A stretch of DNA of 64,000 nucleotides from Apiotrichum sp. Y4204 (Eukaryota > Basidiomycota > Tremellomycetes > Trichosporonales > Trichosporonaceae). Within the stretch, counting starts at the first letter, position 1; each line of letters begins with the position of its first letter. The notes beneath the pieces were generated by a model. It did no database searches and was not told the DNA's origin. It worked only from the letters and a program-made list of their open reading frames with translations. A program made the translations under genes and the position numbers. The DNA lies in NCBI GenBank assembly GCA_025531455.1, contig JAMYHL010000035.1:62001-126000 (forward strand). Reading direction: 5' to 3'. Below are positions 44,001 through 59,626 of the stretch, one piece after another.

Positions 44001-46011
44001 GACTTACAGACTCACGTTCAGCCACGCGAGATCCAGCGCCCCGTGGCGCACATGGCTAATCGAAAACCGCCATGCAAGTTAGCTTTAATCTTATCTCACA
44101 TGGCCGGCCAGGACCAGCGCTCGTTGTCGGGCCCAACCTTGTTGCCCTCGTCCACCATAGCCCCGTGAAGACCGCGGTCAAGGCCAGGTACCTAGGTGGC
44201 CACGAATTTCCGCGGGGCCATGGCCAAAGCGCGAGGAGTTCAAAGTACCGCGGAGTGACCACGGAAAGTCCCGGAATCTCCAGAAGCTCCAGTCGCTATC
44301 GGGATCACATCGGAGGGGGCTTCATCACATGGGACGGGCGATCACGTCCGAGGATCGAGGACAGGGATCCAAGATTCAAACTTCCAGGTAGCGTATCTAC
44401 GACTCTTCGTTGTCGCGGTCCGTGGCGGGAGCCGGGCGACATCGCGTTCACTGCTCCGTAACGAGCTCGGGATCTTCGCTCCGATCCCCGATGCAGCAAT
44501 GCAATCACATCGTAGGATGAGGCAAGCTTGGTTCGAGCTACCGGCAACATAGGTCCTGGGTTGAGCCGTAAATAGAATATTACAATCAAACGTCTGCGGT
44601 GAGATTGCTTTCAGTATCTCTTCCGGTCGGATCCCTCGTTCAACGAGAGCAACCCGCGATCACTTCGGCGAGAAGAGTCACAAACCTCAAGCCTCCTTGG
44701 ATACGTACTTTTGCCTGACGCGTCAGTGATGTCTATTGCGTTCAATGGCAGGCTGTGACTCTGAGCTTTCCAAGGACGAGAGAGAATTCTGTGGCTGCCA
44801 CAACGTCGCAACTGTTCCCCATCCCGTCCACAACGTTACCCCGCGCAATGCTAACCGTCGCATACAAGGCCAATTGCGGCTCGCGATCAATGCAAACGTG
44901 GGTCGGAACCTCGCTCCGAGCTCCGAAGGCGCAAAGCGCGACCGCTCGGACGACGACAAGGTCTGCTCGTGGAGTACGTACTGTCAGTGCGTGTCCATCG
45001 CGTCAGTGGCGACGTGCTACAGTAATTATTTGCGTTCACTGGCTCCGACGTGAGTCGGGACATGGTTTTCGGGCTCCACAGGGGCTTGAAGGTTGAGAGT
45101 TGTCCGGCGAACACGGCGTCGCACGCGTGATAGGAACCAATGGAACAATGGTGTGCACGAATGGCTCGCATCGGCGTCGGGAGGTTTCGTGCTCAGAGAG
45201 TTTGGTGGCGGCCACGGCGTCGCAAGTGCTCTTGCCCGCTTGCCCGACGTCCTCCTCGCACTTTGCGGTCGGTGAGTAGCCAATGATGGTGCGGAGTCCT
45301 CAGTGTGGCTCGCACGTTCGGGCTTCTCGCTGAGGTGGCTTTGATCCCCGAGAGGGAGGGCCGAAAGGGCTTAACAAAGTTTTGTGACTGCCACGAACGG
45401 CGAGTTGAAGCAAGAGTTCAATTCGAGGCCCGTCCATTGACTGGCCCCTGCTGCCTTATCTCTGCATGTAACGCACCCCATATCGCGTCATTCGCCGTGC
45501 TCGTCCTGCGCTGCGTCTGCGATCCGACGCAGGACTGGAATCGATCGGAGTTGTACAATACATCGTCCTGCCCTCCGATGCCTTATCTCTTCCATCGATC
45601 ACGCTGCGCCCCTACTGTAACGCCCTTGCGAGCACGCCACCTGCACCTGTCTACCAGTCCTAAGCATTGTCTCGATATCCCCACTGTCCCATTGTCCGAT
45701 GCCAAACAAAAATGTACATCCCAATCGTGCTCTAGTCGCTCGTTGCGGGAAACTCTCGGACGCAATAACCTTGATTGCGTCCGAGGATGCGTCCGTTTTA
45801 TGTCCTGAGACTAGCAGCGACGGCACTGCTAGCGTGCAATAGTATTTTTGCCCGTGCCGGCGCGTTCGACTCGACACGTGCGATTAGACAACACCAGCAA
45901 TCGCTGGAGTCGTATCCTCCAAATTCTACATTCCCACCCGGCAATGTTTCTACCGACCTCATCCTCCGACGGGTGTGCGCCAAGTGTGTGCGAGTTCATC
46001 CGCCACACAGC
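41027..46011. other. 5-kb gene-poor island
   Basis: No supported gene. Frames up to 183 codons (for example 42968-43519 plus) overlap in several phases and lack family resemblance. I see no mobile-element signature. The sequence is not simple repeat. Confidence 0.6.
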
Positions 46012-48702
46012 TTAGATGTTCCATTTGTCGAGGTTGGTGTACTGAACACCGGCCTGGGCAGTAACGGCACCCATGACAAAGGCAGCGGGCTCGCCATTCG
46101 TGCGGAGGCTCTCGAGGGCGGCAGCAGCCTGATCCTTGGCAACGATGATCACCATGCCGACACCGCAGTTGAAAGTGCGTGCCATCTCGGAGGGCGCAAT
46201 GTTGCCGGTCTTCATGAGCCACTGGAAGATTGGCGGGAGCGTCCAGGTACCGATGTCAATGTTGACGCCAAGCTCAGGCTGGCCGACAAAGACACGCGGG
46301 ATGTTCTCGGTGAAGCCACCGCCGGTGATGTGCGACATGCCCTTGAAGAGACCGGCGCGGATGCCGGGAAGGAGCTGCTTGATGTAGATGCGTGTCGGGG
46401 TGAGGAGTGAGTCGCCGACCGACTGCTCGGGCGCCCAAGGAGCGGGCGAGGCGAGGTCGAGGCCAGCAATGGAGACGACCTTGCGGATAAGCGAGTAGCC
46501 GTTCGAGTGGGGGCCAGACGAGGGCAGACCGATGAGGACATCGCCAGCGGCCATGTTGAGCGTCGGGAGCATCTGCGAGCGCTCGACAGCACCAACAGCA
46601 AAGCCTGCAAGGTCGTAGTCGTCACCGAGGTACATACCCGGCATCTCGGCAGTTTCACCACCGATGAGGGCGCATCCGGCCTGCAGACAGCCCTCGGCGA
46701 TACCAGTGATGACGTCGGCAGCGACCGGCACCTCGAGCTTGGAGCAGGCATAGTAGTCGAGGAAGTACAAGGGCTCAGCACCCTGGACGATAAGGTCGTT
46801 GACGCTCATGGCGACAAGGTCAATGCCAACAGTGTTGTGCTTGTTGTGGTTGAGGGCAACACGAAGCTTGGTTCCAACGCCGTCAGTGCCGGAAACGAGG
46901 ACGGGGTCAACAAAGCCAGTGGCCTTGAGGTCGAAGGCACCACCGAAGCCACCAATCTCGCCATTAGCTCCTGGGCGGCGAGTGGCCTTGACAACAGGCT
47001 TGATCGCGTCAACGAGAGCGTTTCCGGCGTCAACGTCGACACCGGCAGCGGCGTAGGTGAGACCCGGCTGGGAGCTGGGACCCGCCTGGTTGTCGGCCGC
47101 CAGAGCACGGTAGGCGATGTCGCGGCGGATGGTCTTGCCCTGGAACTCGACAGTAGCGACACCCTGGTATGCGAGGTCGACAGCGGCGCGAAGAGTAGGG
47201 GCGACAGCAGCAACGGCAACAACGCGGCCACCGTCAGTGACAGTCTGGCCGTCCTTGGTGGCAGTACCGGCGTGGAAAACCTCAACGTCCTGAGGCACGG
47301 CGCCAAAGGTCATCAGCACACCCTTGGGGTACGACCCGGGGTAGCCCTCCGAAGCGCAGACGACGGAGACAGCGTAAGCGTCCTTGTACGAAAGCTTGAC
47401 CGAGTCAAGGCGACGCTCTGTGCACGCGAGCATAACCTCAGCAAGGTCGGTCTTGTCGTCGAGCAGGAGCATGAGCGCCTGGGTCTCCGGGTCACCGAAA
47501 CGGACGTTGTACTCGAGGACCTTAGGACCGTTGGCAGTGATCATGAAGCCGGTGAAGAGCATACCGACGAAGGGGTAGCCCTCCTGACGCATACCACGGA
47601 TGGTGGGCTCTAGAGACTCCTTCAGAACGCGCTCCATGACATCGGGGGTGGCGACGGGGGCCGGGGCATAGGCGCCCATGCCACCAGTGTTGAGACCAGT
47701 GTCACCCTCGCCGATGCGCTTGTGGTCCTGGGCAGCGGGCATGGGGACAATGGTGTAGCCGTCAGAGAAGGCAAGGACAGAGATCTCGGGGCCAACAAGG
47801 CACTCCTCAATCACGACCTCGTCACCGGCGCTGCCAAACTCCTTGTCGACCATGACAGCCTTGAGCGCGGCGAGAGCCTCAGCATTGTCGTTGGGCATGA
47901 GCACGCCCTTGCCGGCGGCAAGACCCGACGCCTTGATGACGCACTTGCCCGAGGGAAAGGGGTTCGACTGGATGTACGCGACGGCGTCGTCGTACTGCTC
48001 AACAGTGAAGTTGCGGAACGCGGCGGTGGGGATGTGGTGGCGCTGCATGAAGCCCTTCGAGAGCGCCTTGGAGCCCTCGAGCATGGCAGCGGCGGGCGAG
48101 GGGCCGAACACGGCAATTCCCGCTGGTACGAGTTAGTATCAAGAAACACGACACGGCCGAATGCGGGGCCCAGAGCGATAGAAGCCGGAACAGGGTGAGT
48201 GGTGACGACCATGGTGACGACCACGGTTACGACCATGGGCCGACAATGATGAAAGCATGCCGAGGATTGCAGCGACACATTGATAAATCCCTCAAGACCG
48301 CCATTGGTCTGGGGCCAAAGGATATTGACAATTGGCAGTGCGCGAATTCCTCTTCCCCACCCGACTCAATCCGAAGTCCTATATTGACTCACCCTTGCGG
48401 AACTCGCGCTCGGCACCATCGACGAGAGGCTGCTCGGGACCGGGAACGACGAGGTCAACGCCCTGCTCCTGCGCAAACTGGACGACGCCGGCGTAGCCAG
48501 CCTTTCCGCCCCAGGGGACGACGACGTTCTGGCACTTGCCGCCGATGAGCGCGGTGCCGCCGTTTCCGGGAGCAATGAGGACGCGCTTGACGCGGGGGCT
48601 CTGCGCAAGCTTGAAAGCGAGCGCGTGCTCGCGGCCACCGGCGCCGAGGAGGAGGACGGTGAGGTCGCTAGCGGCGGCCGGGAAGGTGGTCGGCTCAGGC
48701 AT
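46012..48702 (-). CDS. ADE5,7: ADE5,7: GAR synthetase / AIR synthetase, purine biosynthesis
   Basis: Exons 48702-48393 and 48122-46012 give 806 residues, the usual size of fungal Ade5,7. Residues 1-430 are phosphoribosylamine-glycine ligase ([19 protein letters not shown], then an ATP-grasp region with [15 protein letters not shown] and [14 protein letters not shown]). Residues about 455-806 are AIR synthetase ([46 protein letters not shown]). The enzyme catalyses steps 2 and 5 of de novo IMP synthesis in the cytosol. The single intron (48123-48392, 270 nt) is longer than most here. Its splice recreates AGIAVFGP, as expected for the family. A 368-codon frame on the plus strand opposite the AIRS/GARS part is a shadow. 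Divergent from PGM. Confidence 0.95.
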
Positions 48703-49530
48703 CGTGGACGGCGGGATGAAGAGTGCCCTCGACGGAGGTGATGGAGATGAAGATGGAGGGATCAAGTCCCGATGTGGTCGGAGATGAGGAATGATTCGTC
48801 TGGTTCGGTTCAAAATTATCTGGCGCTGATCAAAAGATAAAAGCGGTGCCACGTTCGGTATTATCAAATAATCCGGAAATCGCTCGCATCGATAACGTCT
48901 GGGGGGCTCGAGCTTGAGAGCGGAGAAGCAGCTCCGCTTCTGGGGTTCTGGGAAGGAGTGACCCCTAATCGATCGACTAAAACGTGGGATCGTCGTGGAG
49001 GCCCTTGGACTGGAAGCGGCATTACGTATTTGGGAGACAATCGCTGCGGGAAGAGCGCCGGCGGTGTCCGAGGCAAGCTGCAGAGGATAACACGTCACCG
49101 GCCCGGTATGCCGAGGTACGCGCACTTTCACTCCGCCTGCACCTCTCTTCTGGTGCTCTTCCGCGTGCACCCCACCTTCTCTCCCAGCTCCCCGGCGGCA
49201 GTCCCCACCAAAACAAGGGACGAATGAATGACATGCATGTCATCACCACCTGTTTTACCTGTGTGAGGGGCATGAGGGTGGGGGGGGGGCGCGCGGCATC
49301 ATACATCACCCAGATATACCACTGTCTGCAGCTGGTGCCAGCCGATACCCATTCCATACGCCCAATCCTCGTACTTCACTTGCTCTCTTCACATCTCTCA
49401 TCAAGTCTCTTCCCCTCTTCTCCATTCTCTCTTGCTCACCCCCCTCTCTCCCATTGTCAAAAGGATACCAGCGGGTTCGCAAGCTTTCACCCTTCCATCT
49501 TTCTCAATCTCCTCGCGGCCCACCTCAATC
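48703..49530. promoter_or_regulatory. Divergent promoter region of ADE5,7 and PGM
   Basis: 828 bp between start codons. A run of ten G (49280-49289) is followed by GCGCGCGG. From about 49378 to the PGM start the plus strand is almost pure pyrimidine (ctctcttcacatctctcatc), typical of a strongly expressed fungal leader. Binding sites for purine-pathway regulators cannot be assigned. Confidence 0.5.
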
Positions 49531-51666
<2,136 letters not shown>

Positions 51667-54600
51667 TAGGCACGTGATGGGAACGCGGCGGGCATTTTCA
51701 GCGGATGCGAGTGTTTTGATGGGGAGAACTGGTCACGAAGGTCGAAGATGATAACCATGCAGCTCATGTTCTATTCCTGTGCATTCCGTGGACCATGGTC
51801 TGGGACGCCGTAAGGAGGAACAACTTAGAAGACACCGGGAAGCGGATGACTAACAGCGAGCGACCGGAACCTGACCGAACCCCAATAGAATCCAGCACTA
51901 ATTCCAGGCCTTTGTGCAGATCCCGTGCCGGCAACCGCACGGCATGCGTTCCCACCCTCGTCGACATGGTGACTTTGCCTTCCTGGCGGGATGGCGGTGA
52001 TGGGGGATAAGTCAGTGGAGAAAACTGATCAACCTACTACTGGTGGCCTCATGGACGTGGGTAGGGATATTAAGGCCTCGAGGGTTGGCGTGGTAACATG
52101 TGGTGTCCATGTGCACAGCGACACCATCATTGCATGCGCGCGGTTGTGGCACTGAGCGCCACAGATCACCACTATCGGGCGCCACACCCACGAAGGATCC
52201 TCCTCACTAGTGACAGTCCGAGTGCGGTCGCCGACTGCTGCCTGGCGGTATTCGGTAGATCGTACATTACTGGACCGTGAGGTTTGTGCAGACGCCATGG
52301 AGTCAGTTCGCGGCTCGTCGGAAAATGTGATGAATTCCACACGACGTATTGCGGCGGCGACCGATCTCTGCCACTGTTTGTTTGCAGTTTCGTCCATGGA
52401 CTGGCGCCATGAAAGGAAGAAAGTCGGCATCAAGGATAAACCGTTACACTCGATATCCACCCCCAGCGCAGTAGTTAGCGGCGAGTCGTCGTCTGCCCAA
52501 CAGTTCGGCCGGGGACGGACGCCGTTAGATTGTAAGCGGTCAGAAGGTAGTGTGTCGTGAGTGACTAGCAGGGCCCGTCTTACACGGAAGTCGACATGCT
52601 CCACAACCCACCATGTCAGCCAAGGCCGCCATGTCTGCAAATACGCCTTCAAGCTACGAGGAATGCAATCGGTATTCATACCGGTGCAATATCAGACGGC
52701 AACACTGGTCCAGTTAGCCCGATAGCTTATAGCATGCCTCGGCCGATTCATCGACGCCGCACATGGTATCAGGTATACTCTCGGACCCCGGTCGCGGGAA
52801 GTCCATAAATCCACAGATCAATACGGTGGCATGGGTGGCACTGGAAAGAACAAACAGACTAAATAGAAAAAAAAATACATTGGTAGAACCTCCATTAATA
52901 GACGAAAATCAACCTCAATGCAGATCACCGCACTAGTGCAATAGCACACTCGCTAGCTGCACATGACGGCACGCTAGTGCACAGCCTGGCGCCACCACTA
53001 GATGTGGCCCCGGATGGCGGTGACTAACCCTTCTGATGGGTAATCCGATGATGTTAGCGCCGGCGCCCCCGGTGGGAGTCGTGGTTGCGGCTGGCGCTGA
53101 TGTTAGTTGTGCATAGTGCGGCACTGGCCGCGCGACCCGCTGTGCATTGGAACACGCACAGATGCAGTAGCTCACACACCCGTGCAAACAGCGAATGTGG
53201 GTATGAATGATGGCAAACTCGATCTGGATGGCTGCTCAACTGCCACGGTTGTCGGCTGCCACACGCCACATCAAGACACCATGGCACACGCAGAAGTGCC
53301 ACACCCAGATCGAGGTGTCCGACCCAGCCTTGCCCACGGCCCACCTATACGACTGTCTTCTGACTACGTTGGCCCCGAGGCTCCAAGGATCCAAGGTCCG
53401 AGAAACACGACAGCGCGCCAAGCCAGCCAAGAGCCGGCCCTCTGCGACTGTTCAGCCGCCAACGCAAACCACTTTGGATGATGTAGCATCTTCACATCAA
53501 CAGAATCGCCAGTCGGAGATTGCGGTAATCGTTCCCCCAACGGTTCTGTGTCGTTGATCTCAGATCCTGATGTCTGATCCTCTGATACTGTGACGATGAG
53601 CCGTGGATCCGTAGATCCGCTGAATTGTACTTGATCCCACGGAGCATAAGGCCTAACGCGAGGAGCTGTGGGTCGGGTGCAAGTGGGCTTGGTACCTGCC
53701 GATACCAATGCCAAACACTCACGCACGCTCCCGTCCGCTGTTCCTGTGCCGGCACGGCCAGGCCTGCGCCACGGGCCTGGTTCCCCGCGGGAACGGTGGA
53801 TCAGTGGAGAGCTGGAGTGGGAATGGAATCAAGCTGAGTTGAGTTTGCAGTTGTGGAGGAGCCACTGAGTCACCGAGGGGGAACATCCGGCGTACAAGCC
53901 TCGCACGAAGCATCAGCCTCAAAAGAAGCACAACTACGCAACTTCATCAAACCATCCGCTCGGCCACCAGCTCTGCACCACCTGAACAAGAATCGGACCT
54001 GGATCTCGGGGCTACCACCCCACAAGACGCGAAGATGCTGCGCCCGTGCCCTGCGGCCGAGTTTATTACGTCCATCACGGTTCGAGATTCCTTGCCAATG
54101 GAACCGATGTACCTCGGCCCGCCGCGGCTGCGGTTGGCTGGCCCTTGGCTTGCATCAGTTGATCAGTGTGGTCGCCTGATGGAAAAAAGACAGTTGTCGC
54201 TTTCAGTTTGCTTCTGTGCCATTCCAAGAGACTTGCGCGAATTGCCACATTCCGAGTTCATCACAGTCGCGGCCAGACCGCGCTCCAAGAGCTTCGGTAC
54301 GGGAGTGAGAATAAGGTGCAGGTCCCTAGATAGGTGACAACTGATCTCGAGATGGGGATCTGTGTGTGTGGTCACCCGGCGGCGATCAATTCATCTGGAC
54401 CCATACTTTGTCATGGTCGTCGTATGTGTTGCCTCATGCTTGGCCAGGCCCAACCGCAACTTTGAGTATTCAGTCGGCCACAACGCGTCATGTAAGACAA
54501 GGCGGCCGCCAGTCGCTGTGCACTGCAGTGTGGTCATAGAAACTCCAGTGGCGCAGCGTGCCGTACTGCAGGCACAGAGGCTTGTGGAGACGATGACGGA

Positions 54601-57306
54601 ATGACAGCAGGGCGGTTCCATTCGCGCCATTCAGTATGAGCGTATCGAGCGCAGAAGAGGACATTGGTAGTGCGCAGTATGCATCACGCCGTACGCCACG
54701 TTGGGCCCACACCGCAACATACCAGATGCAACCGGATTGCGGCGAGCGGCAAGAGGATTGGGTTTGCTTCGCGGTCCCGAGAGTCGGCCGTCCCTGGTCC
54801 CTACCGTGACCATATACTCTGTTTTTGCAGGCAGCCAGATGAAGACAGAGAGCAAAGCAGGGCCAACAACGGCATCGAGAGCGACAATGTGCTGGGTGCG
54901 TGGAAGTGCGAGCACAGATCTGGGGTGGGTCACCACTTAACGACGTTGTGCATCTTGCAGGATATGTCTCAATGACATGCATGCGCGCAGGCAGGATTTA
55001 CTTTATGTATGCAACTTGTTTTGATAGATAACCCCCCCTCCCTTGTTCTTCAAGGACTCGGAGACCTCGAGACTGGACACCGAAGAAACGGGGTGCGGCG
55101 GCGTGTGTCCTCAAGGTTGGCCTTCCTCAGGGCGAGCTGAGGTAAGGACCTGATCTAGTGCCGGTGGATGCCGGAGGTGAGTGATCGTTCTGGATTGTGG
55201 AGAAAGCAGACACGAAGGGCACAAGGACGGAAGAGGAGAGGTCGACGGCCTGTACCGCGTACCTTTTTTTCCTTTTTTTCCTTTTTTTTTTTTTCCTTTT
55301 TTTTCCCTTTTTTCGCTTGGCTGGTTCCTAATCTAATAACAGGATGGGGCCAGGACCGTACACAATTAAATGCACCGCACGGGCCCCCCTATCCGACCCA
55401 AGCATCGCGCAAAGTGGCAGGCGCCCGCGGCCATCCTCCTCCCGTCCCCTGTCAGCGGCACGGTTCCTGGGGGTGCTTGAACGGACTCCAGGTCTTGGCC
55501 CTTTTGCTCCGAGGCTCCCAAAGCTCACGAAGCTCTCCGCTGTTTTGCGTGAGCTCCCTCTGGAATTCCCCCCAGCTGGACTTCAGAGAAGATTTGGGTA
55601 CTGCATCGGCCTGTACAAGACAAGAAGGAAAACCTGCATATGCCACCACCTGTGGCCCTGCGGCCCTGCGGCTGCACGCAAGCCCCCCGTGCCGTGCAGT
55701 CTGAGGGTGGTACTCACGTACTCTCAGTCCCCCCCCTCTCTCACCCCCCTGGCATCCGCTTAGGTTAAGCCTCTTCCACTTCATGCCTCACGCGCGTGCG
55801 CAGACAGAAAGAGAGACCCAAGGCCCAAAAACAGCAACAATAGCAGAGTACGTGAAGAGATGGGTGGATGGGATGGGATGGACTGCTTCTGGCCTTTTGG
55901 ACGCTCTGGACCCTGTGCCCTGTGCCGGTGCTGCTCACCCGCGGCTGCCCGGTGAGCCACAGTCGTGAGCTTGCTCTGCCTGTGCTGCTGTACCCCGCCC
56001 GCTCCTTTCTCCCTCTCCCTCCCCTTGCCCCCATTCCGATACCCTGCCAATCCTTCCCCTTGCTCCTCTCCCCTCCGCCTAGGTGGTCGTGTCGTCGTCG
56101 TCGTCGTCGCTGTCCTGCCCGCCGCCACCGTTGCTCAGTGCTTGCTCGCTCTCGTCCACTCACTGTCGCTAGTCACTTGTCCTCTTTCTTTTCTCTTTCG
56201 TTTTTCTTCTTCTCTATACCATCCTAATTCAACCAACAGTCGCTCTCTTTTCTTGGCCCCGCCACAGCCTACGGCGCACACCCAAGCCCTTTCGCCGCGC
56301 CCCTCCTCCTTTCTCTCCGTCGCCCCCCCCCTTCTCCGACCTCGACTTGCAGATCAGTCCGCCGCACATCCCCCCTCACAAATTCTCCGCCGCGTCGCAT
56401 TTGTTGTGTCTTTCTTGTCGTTGGTGCTCGTTGTCACCGTCTCCGCGCCGCCCATCGAGTCGCCTTGAATTCGTCTCAATTGTTCGACACGACAGATCGT
56501 ACGCAACTGCGGTTCCGCATACATCTTTCCTGCTACCAACCTCTCTCCGGTCGCCTGTGACATCTTCTCGACCGTATTCCTATTCTTCGTCGTCACGCTT
56601 GATATTACTCGCTGTCGACACTTGATTCCTCTGATCCCGCCTCTCCCAACCCCTCCCCCACATACTTGAGGTGGACAGAGCCTCATCAAGGATCTCCCCC
56701 TAGCTCCCCTCGATCTGATACCTAGAACAAAGGCTCCCTGGGACCGGCGATTCAGAGGTGAACCTCGTAAAGCGTCTTGAGCTCTCACACTCTTTTCTTA
56801 TCCCCCACTACCCTTCTCTTCCGCTTGACTTGCTTGCCCGCCACAACCTCCCCGGATCGATCGAGATACCACCGCCAATTGCGATTAAGCATCGATTCCG
56901 TGCCACACAAGGCATCTCTCGCCTCACTCCAGTGTCTCGAGCAATTCCGCCGTTTAGTCTCCGCAGTCTCGACCTGTAGTGGTCTGAGCTCCATTATCGA
57001 CCAACAGATCGCTCGTCTTGAGCGCACTGATCGCCGATAAACGGACATTGTAACCACACAAGCGTTGGCTTGAAACCCAGCATATCGAGCATCATTCACT
57101 CAGGATCTTGGGCGTACACAGCCTTCCGCGCACGGGCACCACTTCTCCGCCACCATTGCCACTTGCAGATAAAAGCGTCGTAGTTCGACTTCTTTCCAGC
57201 GCGCTGCAACACGCTTCTGGTCCTCATCTGGTCGCCAGTGTAGTCCTTGCACTCGTCACTCTGCAAGACTCAGCCACCTGCCTACACACCCTCCACCCTC
57301 CTCACC
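51667..57306. other. 5.6-kb gene-free interval ending in the OPY2 leader
   Basis: No supported gene from 51667 to about 55100. A 216-codon minus-strand frame at 52029-52679 has no domain and poor codon structure. From about 55160 the plus strand becomes C+T rich, with a long T/C tract at 55263-55313 and again from 55960 to 57300, resembling the leader of the RRM-YTH gene. If transcribed, it would carry many upstream ATGs. No transposon signature seen. Confidence 0.55.
55263..55313. repeat. Polypyrimidine tract, T-runs separated by CC
   Basis: Runs of 6-14 T interrupted by CC or CCC over about 50 nt, 2 kb upstream of OPY2. It could be a nucleosome-excluding promoter element. Run lengths may be inexact. 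Confidence 0.8.
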
Positions 57307-59293
57307 ATGTCACTCATGAACTTTGACGGCATAGCCCCCGAGCTCTTTGGCCGCGACGAGAAGTGTCCTCTGAAATGTCCCGACGAACACCCCCCATGCG
57401 ACTGTAAGCCGACCGAGACGTGTGTGATTGTTCCGAGGTGAGTCTTGCTTCCCCTGTTGTCTCGCGGCAGCGGGATACCATCACGTTCTTTGCTGACAGT
57501 CAAGACAATGCAACAAGTGCGCATACATCACTTGCACACCGAATACTCCATCCAGCGGTGGTGGTGGTGTCAACCCCGGCGTGATCGCTGGTCCCATCAT
57601 AGGTGTTGCCTTGATCGCGGCGTCGTTGGTGCTCTTCTGGTGGCTGAGACGGAAGAAGGTACGTGCTACGTGCGAGGCACCACCGGGACTTGGTACCCCT
57701 TTTTCAAAAGGCACAAGTTGCAGAGTCGCGGCGCGGGTCCGCAGTGTGGTGCCCTTTCCTGTCACGATGCTCGTTGCAATGCTGACACTCGTGTAGAGGC
57801 GCGATCTGGCGCGTCTTGAGGATCTTGCCGAACGCGCCCGCAAAGGCGAATCATCCGCCTTCCACCTCTCGACACCAGGATCTCCGACCGCAGCCGTTAC
57901 ACGATCCCGCCATGCTTCCCAGGTCTCGCGCTCACCAGTTCCTGGTGCCACCACGATGCAGCAGACTCAGGCCCAGCGTGCAACCCTGCCCAACGTCCCC
58001 GCCGATGCAGAGTACTACGACGAGAACGGCACGACTATCCGTGTATACACTGGTAAACGCGGTGCTATAAATGCCGATCCCAACCACCCTGACAATGGCG
58101 GAAATGGGGATCCGTTTGCCGACTCGCGCTCCATGTCCACTGCTGGAAGCGGCCATTCCACCAACGTCATCCCCATTCACTATGTCCCTGGTAGCCAGTC
58201 CAGCGACACTCTTGCGAAAGTTCTGCATGACCACAACATTGACCCTCGTGTCGCCACCGCGGATCAGCAGGCTGCCGCTGCGCGCACACTTGACTTGGCT
58301 CGTCAGAACCTCTTCCGTCCGCAGAATGCCAAGCTTCCCCCACCTCGTCCTGCCCGTGCTCCGGACCTCGATCTCCGTTTGAACCCTCCGGTTGCCAAGG
58401 GCCTCGGTCAGCTGTCAGATGCCGCCGCATCGCGTACATCAGTTGGATCATTCAACTCGGCCTCGCCCTCGTTCCTCTCCACCAACACATCGGATGTCCA
58501 TCTCGACACGCCAAAAATTGTCACTCGCCAGCAGGTCCACGTCGGTCGTCTTCACACGGCGGAGGTCGTTCACGTCTCAAACCTTCATCGTTCACCTGCT
58601 ACCCCTCCGGAGAGCGCAGGTCCTTCTGTTGTGACGGACCCCTTCGCCTCCGAGGGCGAAACCCGTGGATCCCTGGACTCACGCAACTTTGACGATGACG
58701 CACACCCCATGTCCCAGCCCAGCCCGACAGACCTGCGCTTCTCGATGGGCTCGCTCGCCTTTGACCGGGCATCAGTATCCACGACCAGCACCACGGGTCG
58801 TCGGCCGCCGGTGCTTCCGATTGAGCGCCACCGCTTCGAGTCCATTTCTTCGTCACACTCTGCTGGTGGCGAGAGCCTCGGGAACTTCCCCATGATGATT
58901 ATCCCTGTTGCCACAACGGGATCACTCCGCGCACTCGGGGCCGTTCCCCAGAACATGTCGACAGCAACCCTGGATATGGCTGGCGCCCCCGGAGGGCCGC
59001 CAGTGTCGCGTGGTGTTCTGCCGAGCGATGGAGACCCCCGTCCGTTGACAACGGCGTCTTCCCACTCTGCTGCCGACTCGTTCTTCGGCAGCTTCCCTTT
59101 CCTCCCGCCTAATATCAACGCGGACGGATCTCCGGGTGTGGGGCGCACGATGAGCAGCACGAGTGAGGGACTGGGCGGATTCGAGTTTAGCTTTGACGGA
59201 CAGGCGCAGGACGCCGCGGATGCTGCTGGCAGCAAGGAGCATGTAGAGGATCCCACGACACCACGGGCACCTACCGCACCCCGTCGGTGGTAA
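57307..59293 (+). CDS. OPY2: OPY2-like membrane anchor of MAPK signalling
   Basis: Exons 57307-57437, 57505-57658 and 57797-59293 give 593 residues. The outside N-terminus has the Opy2 Cys module: CPLKCPDEHPPCDCKPTETC followed by QCNKCAYITC, eight or more Cys within about 35 residues. Next come a Gly/Ser linker, one membrane helix (about 69-91, ending LFWWL) and a basic stop (RRKK). The 500-residue cytosolic tail is Ser/Pro-rich and disordered. In S. cerevisiae Opy2 holds the adaptor Ste50 at the plasma membrane for the HOG and filamentation pathways; the same role is inferred. Exon 2 uses the acceptor AGTCAAG at 57504. The nearer ACAG would put the Cys module out of frame, so that choice is firm. 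No N-terminal signal peptide, as in yeast Opy2. Confidence 0.87.
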
Positions 59294-59435
59294 ATGCAGT
59301 TATAGTTTGGTTTATCTGTAGGGCTGTTGTTATGAACCACCTTGTGGCCTTGTGGATTATGTGAACTGCACGGAGAGCAGAAGTTCAAAGTACGCGGGGT
59401 CCCAGGTCGAGGGATGGGAATCGGTGTGTGTGAAA

Positions 59436-59473
59436 CGTGCATACGTGGTATACGTGCATACGTGTATACGTGG
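59436..59473. repeat. Direct repeats of (GC/GT)ATACGTG, about 4-5 copies
   Basis: Successive CGTGCATACGTGGTATACGTG-type units downstream of OPY2; the TACGTG core recurs. Confidence 0.7.
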
Positions 59474-59626
59474 TCTCTTGATGAGATTCACGTGCATTCC
59501 ATATGGCAATTCCTCTTCCTCAAAATCCGCCAAACCTACCTCATGACCCGCCGCTGATTCCCGAGTTTGTATCCTCTCTGGCCTCTATTGGCTAAGATCA
59601 TGTGTAGTATCTGTTCTTAAAGCTGT

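Noticed and set aside
46507..47613. 368-codon plus-strand frame
   Set aside because: It lies entirely opposite ADE5,7 coding sequence and reflects its codon bias; no domain.
52029..52679. 216-codon minus-strand frame in the gene-free interval
   Set aside because: No family resemblance, no leader-like upstream sequence and overlapping frames on the other strand.
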